In this document: in pieces, positions 61,632 to 64,000 of the stretch | Layout: each line of letters begins with the position of its first letter | How positions within the stretch are numbered: position 1 is the first letter of the stretch | Assembly: GCA_018449715.1 (NCBI GenBank) | Contig: JAAVVA010000001.1 | Location: 1,612,001-1,676,000, forward strand | DNA length: 64,000 nucleotides | Source of the DNA: Acidobacteriaceae bacterium dw_441 | Lineage (GTDB): Bacteria; Acidobacteriota; Terriglobia; Terriglobales; Acidobacteriaceae | Reading direction: 5' to 3' | The notes under the pieces: generated by a model | The model's database searches: none | What the model was told of the DNA's origin: nothing | Seen by the model: only the letters and a program-made list of their open reading frames with translations | Program-made: the position numbers and the translations under genes

Positions 61632-61895
61632 GGCCTGGTCATCTCCGCAACCTGTCGCCGTTCACTGGCCTGCACCCTTACGAATAGTCTCGCGGACTCC
61701 CACTCCTTCTTCGTCCGCAAACTATACACCCAATCCACGGTCCTTCTCTCTCCACCCGTATAGATATAGATGCCTTTTTTCGTCCGTTTGTCATCCTTTT
61801 GCAGAGAGATGATCTTCTATCCCAAAACGGTTGCCGCGGCACCCCGTACAATCATTCCAACATTCATCCAAACAAGGGAGCATCGAACGAACCGC

Positions 61896-63257
61896 ATGGC
61901 CCGTATCTACCCCTTCCGCGCCTTTCGCTACGACCCCGCCCGCGTCCACCTCGAAGACGTCGTCACCCAGCCCTACGACAAGATCACCCCAGCCATGCAG
62001 GAGCGCTACTACGAGGCCAGCCCCTATAACCTTGTGCGCGTCATCCTCGGCAAGCAGCTCCCCGGCGACGACGAGCAGGAGAACGTCTACACCCGCGCCG
62101 CCCAGACCCTCCGCGACTGGCGCAAAGAAGGCATCCTCAAGGAAGAGTCCGAACCCGCCCTCTACGGCTACTCGCAGACCTATACCGTCCCCCACACCAC
62201 CGAGGTTCGCGAGCGGCGCGGCCTCATCGCCCTCGGCCGCCTCTACGACTACGCCGACAAGGTCGTCTACCGCCACGAGCAGACCTTCCCCCAGCACAAG
62301 AGCGACCGCATGAGCCTCTTCAAGGCCACCCGCGCCTACTGCGAACAGGTCTACATGCTCTATTCCGATCCCGCCTTCACCGTCGAAAAGCTCATCTTCG
62401 GCGTCCGCGAGGCTAACGGCAACGGCAGCGACTGCAACCCCGCCGACCTCTCCATCACCGACGAGTATGGCGTCGTCCACCGCATCTGGAAGCTCACCGA
62501 CCCCACGCTCATCAACCTTGTCGTCACCGCGATGGCCGATAAGAAACTCATCATCGCCGACGGCCACCATCGCTACGAAACCTCCGTCGCCTACTCCAAG
62601 GAGCGTTCCAGCCAGTTGAAGCTTCCGCTCAACCAGCCCCGCGACGAGGAAGAGCGTCTCTCCCCCGGCAATCTTCCCGAGCCTCCCTTCCCCGAGGCGG
62701 CCATGATGATGACCTTCGTTAATATGGAGGCTCCCGGAATCACCATTCTCCCCACCCACCGCGTCGTCCACGGCATCGAGGGCTTCTCCTCGCCGGATTT
62801 CATCGTCCGTGCCAGTGCTTACTTCGACATCCGAGAGCTGGACTCACCCGACCTCGCCGTCCTGTCCCAGACCGAGCAAACAGCCTTCATCGCCGTCACC
62901 ATTGACGGAAGCTACCTGCTCACGGCGAAGCCCGAGGCCATCGCACCCCTCCTCGCGGACCTTCCGCACCGCCAGGGCCAGCTCGACATTGTGCAGCTCC
63001 ATCGCGTCGTCCTCGACAAGCTTCTCGGCCTCGACGAAGCGACCATTACACGCCTCGGCAGCGTCAGCTACCTCCGCGAGGCCGACGAGGCAGCCAAAAT
63101 GGTCACCGAAGGAGACGCCAATATCGCCTTCCTCATCCGGCCCGTCACGCTCGAACAACTCAAGGAGGTCTCCTTCGCCGGGGACGTCATGCCGCAGAAG
63201 TCCACCGACTTCTACCCCAAGCTGCTCAGCGGGTTAGCTATCTATGCTCTCGACTAA
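61896..63257 (+). CDS. DUF1015 family protein
   Basis: A 453-residue protein of the DUF1015 family. The start MARIYPFRAFRYDP and the motif VVTQPYDKITPAMQERYYEASPYNLVRV are diagnostic, as are IADGHHRYETSVAY and LPTHRVVHG. DUF1015 proteins are widespread and of unknown function, often near amino acid or one-carbon genes. The start is ATG 61896; upstream frame looks non-coding. No partner gene is close. Confidence 0.92.
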   Translation: MARIYPFRAFRYDPARVHLEDVVTQPYDKITPAMQERYYEASPYNLVRVILGKQLPGDDEQENVYTRAAQTLRDWRKEGILKEESEPALYGYSQTYTVPHTTEVRERRGLIALGRLYDYADKVVYRHEQTFPQHKSDRMSLFKATRAYCEQVYMLYSDPAFTVEKLIFGVREANGNGSDCNPADLSITDEYGVVHRIWKLTDPTLINLVVTAMADKKLIIADGHHRYETSVAYSKERSSQLKLPLNQPRDEEERLSPGNLPEPPFPEAAMMMTFVNMEAPGITILPTHRVVHGIEGFSSPDFIVRASAYFDIRELDSPDLAVLSQTEQTAFIAVTIDGSYLLTAKPEAIAPLLADLPHRQGQLDIVQLHRVVLDKLLGLDEATITRLGSVSYLREADEAAKMVTEGDANIAFLIRPVTLEQLKEVSFAGDVMPQKSTDFYPKLLSGLAIYALD

Positions 63258-63263
63258 TGGAAC

Positions 63264-63293
63264 GGGGTGAGGAGAGCAGATTTTCCTCACCCC
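63264..63293 (+). terminator. Hairpin after the DUF1015 gene
   Basis: GGGGTGAGGA / TCCTCACCCC with a 10-base loop, 7 bases after the stop codon. The short T run is in the loop, not after the stem, so termination is only possible. The remaining bases to 63542 hold nothing I can support; a 62-codon frame at 63257-63445 looks spurious. Confidence 0.4.
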
Positions 63294-63542
63294 ACCCTCA
63301 CAAAATAAAACGCTACCTGTCGTCAAATCCTTCCCCAAACCTGCCCGATTGCCCCCAGGCGCTACAGCATATCGCCCTCCAAACCCTTCTATTTCCATTG
63401 CCAGAGCAAATTTTCATCCCGTTTTGGACAGGAGATGGCTCATAATTTATGGGTAAGAAAGCAATACACATCAGCAGGCTCCACGGGCCCCTCTTTCTTT
63501 TAATTACATAAAAAGAAGCCTGCGCCAGAAAGCACGGACCTG

Positions 63543-64000
63543 ATGAACTACGCTTTTCTTCCCGATCTCTCAGCGTTGACGATTCTTATCGTCATCCTGC
63601 TCTTGTTGCGTCGCCGCCATCCACAACGGCAGGTGAATCTCTGGTTGCTTGGTCTCTTCCTCACCCTGATCGAGTCTTCAGCCCACATCTTTTACGCCCC
63701 CGACGGACTGCCCATTACGGCGCTCCATACCATCGTGATCATCTGCTACCTGCTGGCAGGACTGGTCTTTGTCTGGGCCTCGGGCGACTACCAGCGCAGT
63801 GATAAGAAGAGCCTTCTCTTCCTCCTCATCAATTCCTTCCCTCTCCTAGGGATGGCCGTGATGTACGGGCTGCACCAGTTCCACGTCGCCTCCTTCATGC
63901 CGTGGATCGCATTCGGACTGGTCGCCGGAGTCGCCTCGTCCCTGTATCTGCACCGCAGTCCCCTGTACGCAACCTTACTGGCCATTGGCTGGATCTTCCT
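63543..64000 (+). CDS. Polytopic membrane protein N-terminus (3' truncated by window edge)
   Basis: A frame opens with ATG at 63543 and stays open to the end of the window, 152 codons. It encodes membrane segments such as LTILIVILLLLRRR, LWLLGLFLTLIESSAHIF, IVIICYLLAGLVFVWASG and FPLLGMAVMYGL. The shape (short loops, four to six helices) recalls the N-terminal sensor part of acidobacterial diguanylate cyclases or kinases, but the catalytic part would lie beyond the window. This gene is not visible in lists that require a stop codon within the window. Confidence 0.6.
   Translation, partial: MNYAFLPDLSALTILIVILLLLRRRHPQRQVNLWLLGLFLTLIESSAHIFYAPDGLPITALHTIVIICYLLAGLVFVWASGDYQRSDKKSLLFLLINSFPLLGMAVMYGLHQFHVASFMPWIAFGLVAGVASSLYLHRSPLYATLLAIGWIF

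Noticed and set aside
63257..63445. 62-codon frame after the DUF1015 gene
   Set aside because: Starts on the stop codon of the upstream gene, low-complexity composition, no motif.
1..64000. tRNA, rRNA, CRISPR array, prophage or transposase
   Set aside because: No cloverleaf-like sequence, repeat-spacer series, integrase or transposase motif was seen on reading both strands by eye; a tRNA scan would be the decisive test.

Overview
The window looks like chromosomal DNA from an acidobacterium of the class Terriglobia (the Granulicella / Edaphobacter / Terriglobus type). The evidence is a high GC content, two adjacent secreted von Willebrand factor A proteins of the kind recognised as the acidobacterial VWFA-related family, a complete Gram-negative Tol-Pal set, short lysine/alanine-rich histone-like genes and dispersed palindromic intergenic repeats. 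The genus is inference; no rRNA or tRNA gene is present to test it. Almost all of the window is ordinary core genome with tight gene packing. No prophage, transposase, CRISPR array or restriction system was seen.

Layout. 1-12760: a truncated FkbM methyltransferase, Lon protease, two tiny membrane proteins, a threonine synthase / ubiquitin-like sulfur carrier pair, an orphan NuoI ferredoxin subunit, a cysteine-free sulfite-oxidase-like exported protein, a CgeB-type glycosyltransferase, a soluble MgtE-N/CBS protein, an RsbW/RsbV-like switch, a TPM-domain / micropeptide / LemA operon and a DUF4142 protein. 12887-25090: oligopeptidase B, an MsbA-like ABC exporter, a copper-type SCO lipoprotein with a fused CusF-like domain, and an AddAB-like helicase-nuclease pair in which the AddB-like subunit carries an iron-sulfur cysteine set.

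25094-34866: a full phosphate-starvation block, phoB-phoR-pstS-pstC-pstA-pstB-phoU on the minus strand, with one-base overlaps from pstC onward. Divergent from it are a receiver-only response regulator and a CHASE3-like histidine kinase, followed by a threonine aldolase. 34901-43579: HemW, a polytopic GT-C-like protein, then tolQ-tolR-tolA(TonB-like)-tolB-pal-cpoB for outer-membrane constriction and integrity. 43580-43982 is a gene-free stretch with a perfectly matched inverted-repeat element, part of which recurs at 57086.

43983-50080: sugar-type genes (Gfo/Idh/MocA dehydrogenase, sugar phosphate isomerase, ThuA-like protein) and a PQQ dehydrogenase with its diheme cytochrome c. 50324-64000: CheX-like phosphatase, GltX, aldo/keto reductase, histone-H1-like protein, a haem-oxygenase-fold protein beside a Ser/Thr kinase with TPRs, a transsulfuration pair (cysteine/cystathionine synthase and cystathionine gamma-synthase/lyase) behind two VWA proteins, a DUF1015 protein and a truncated membrane protein at the right edge.

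No single dramatic new system stands out. The best leads are the GGCC-tailed sulfur carrier beside threonine synthase, a 45-residue membrane peptide translationally coupled to lemA, the cysteine-less molybdopterin-fold protein, the inverted-repeat element at 43638-43872, the 14-bp palindrome at 50118-50149, and the strong hairpin between pstS and pstC.
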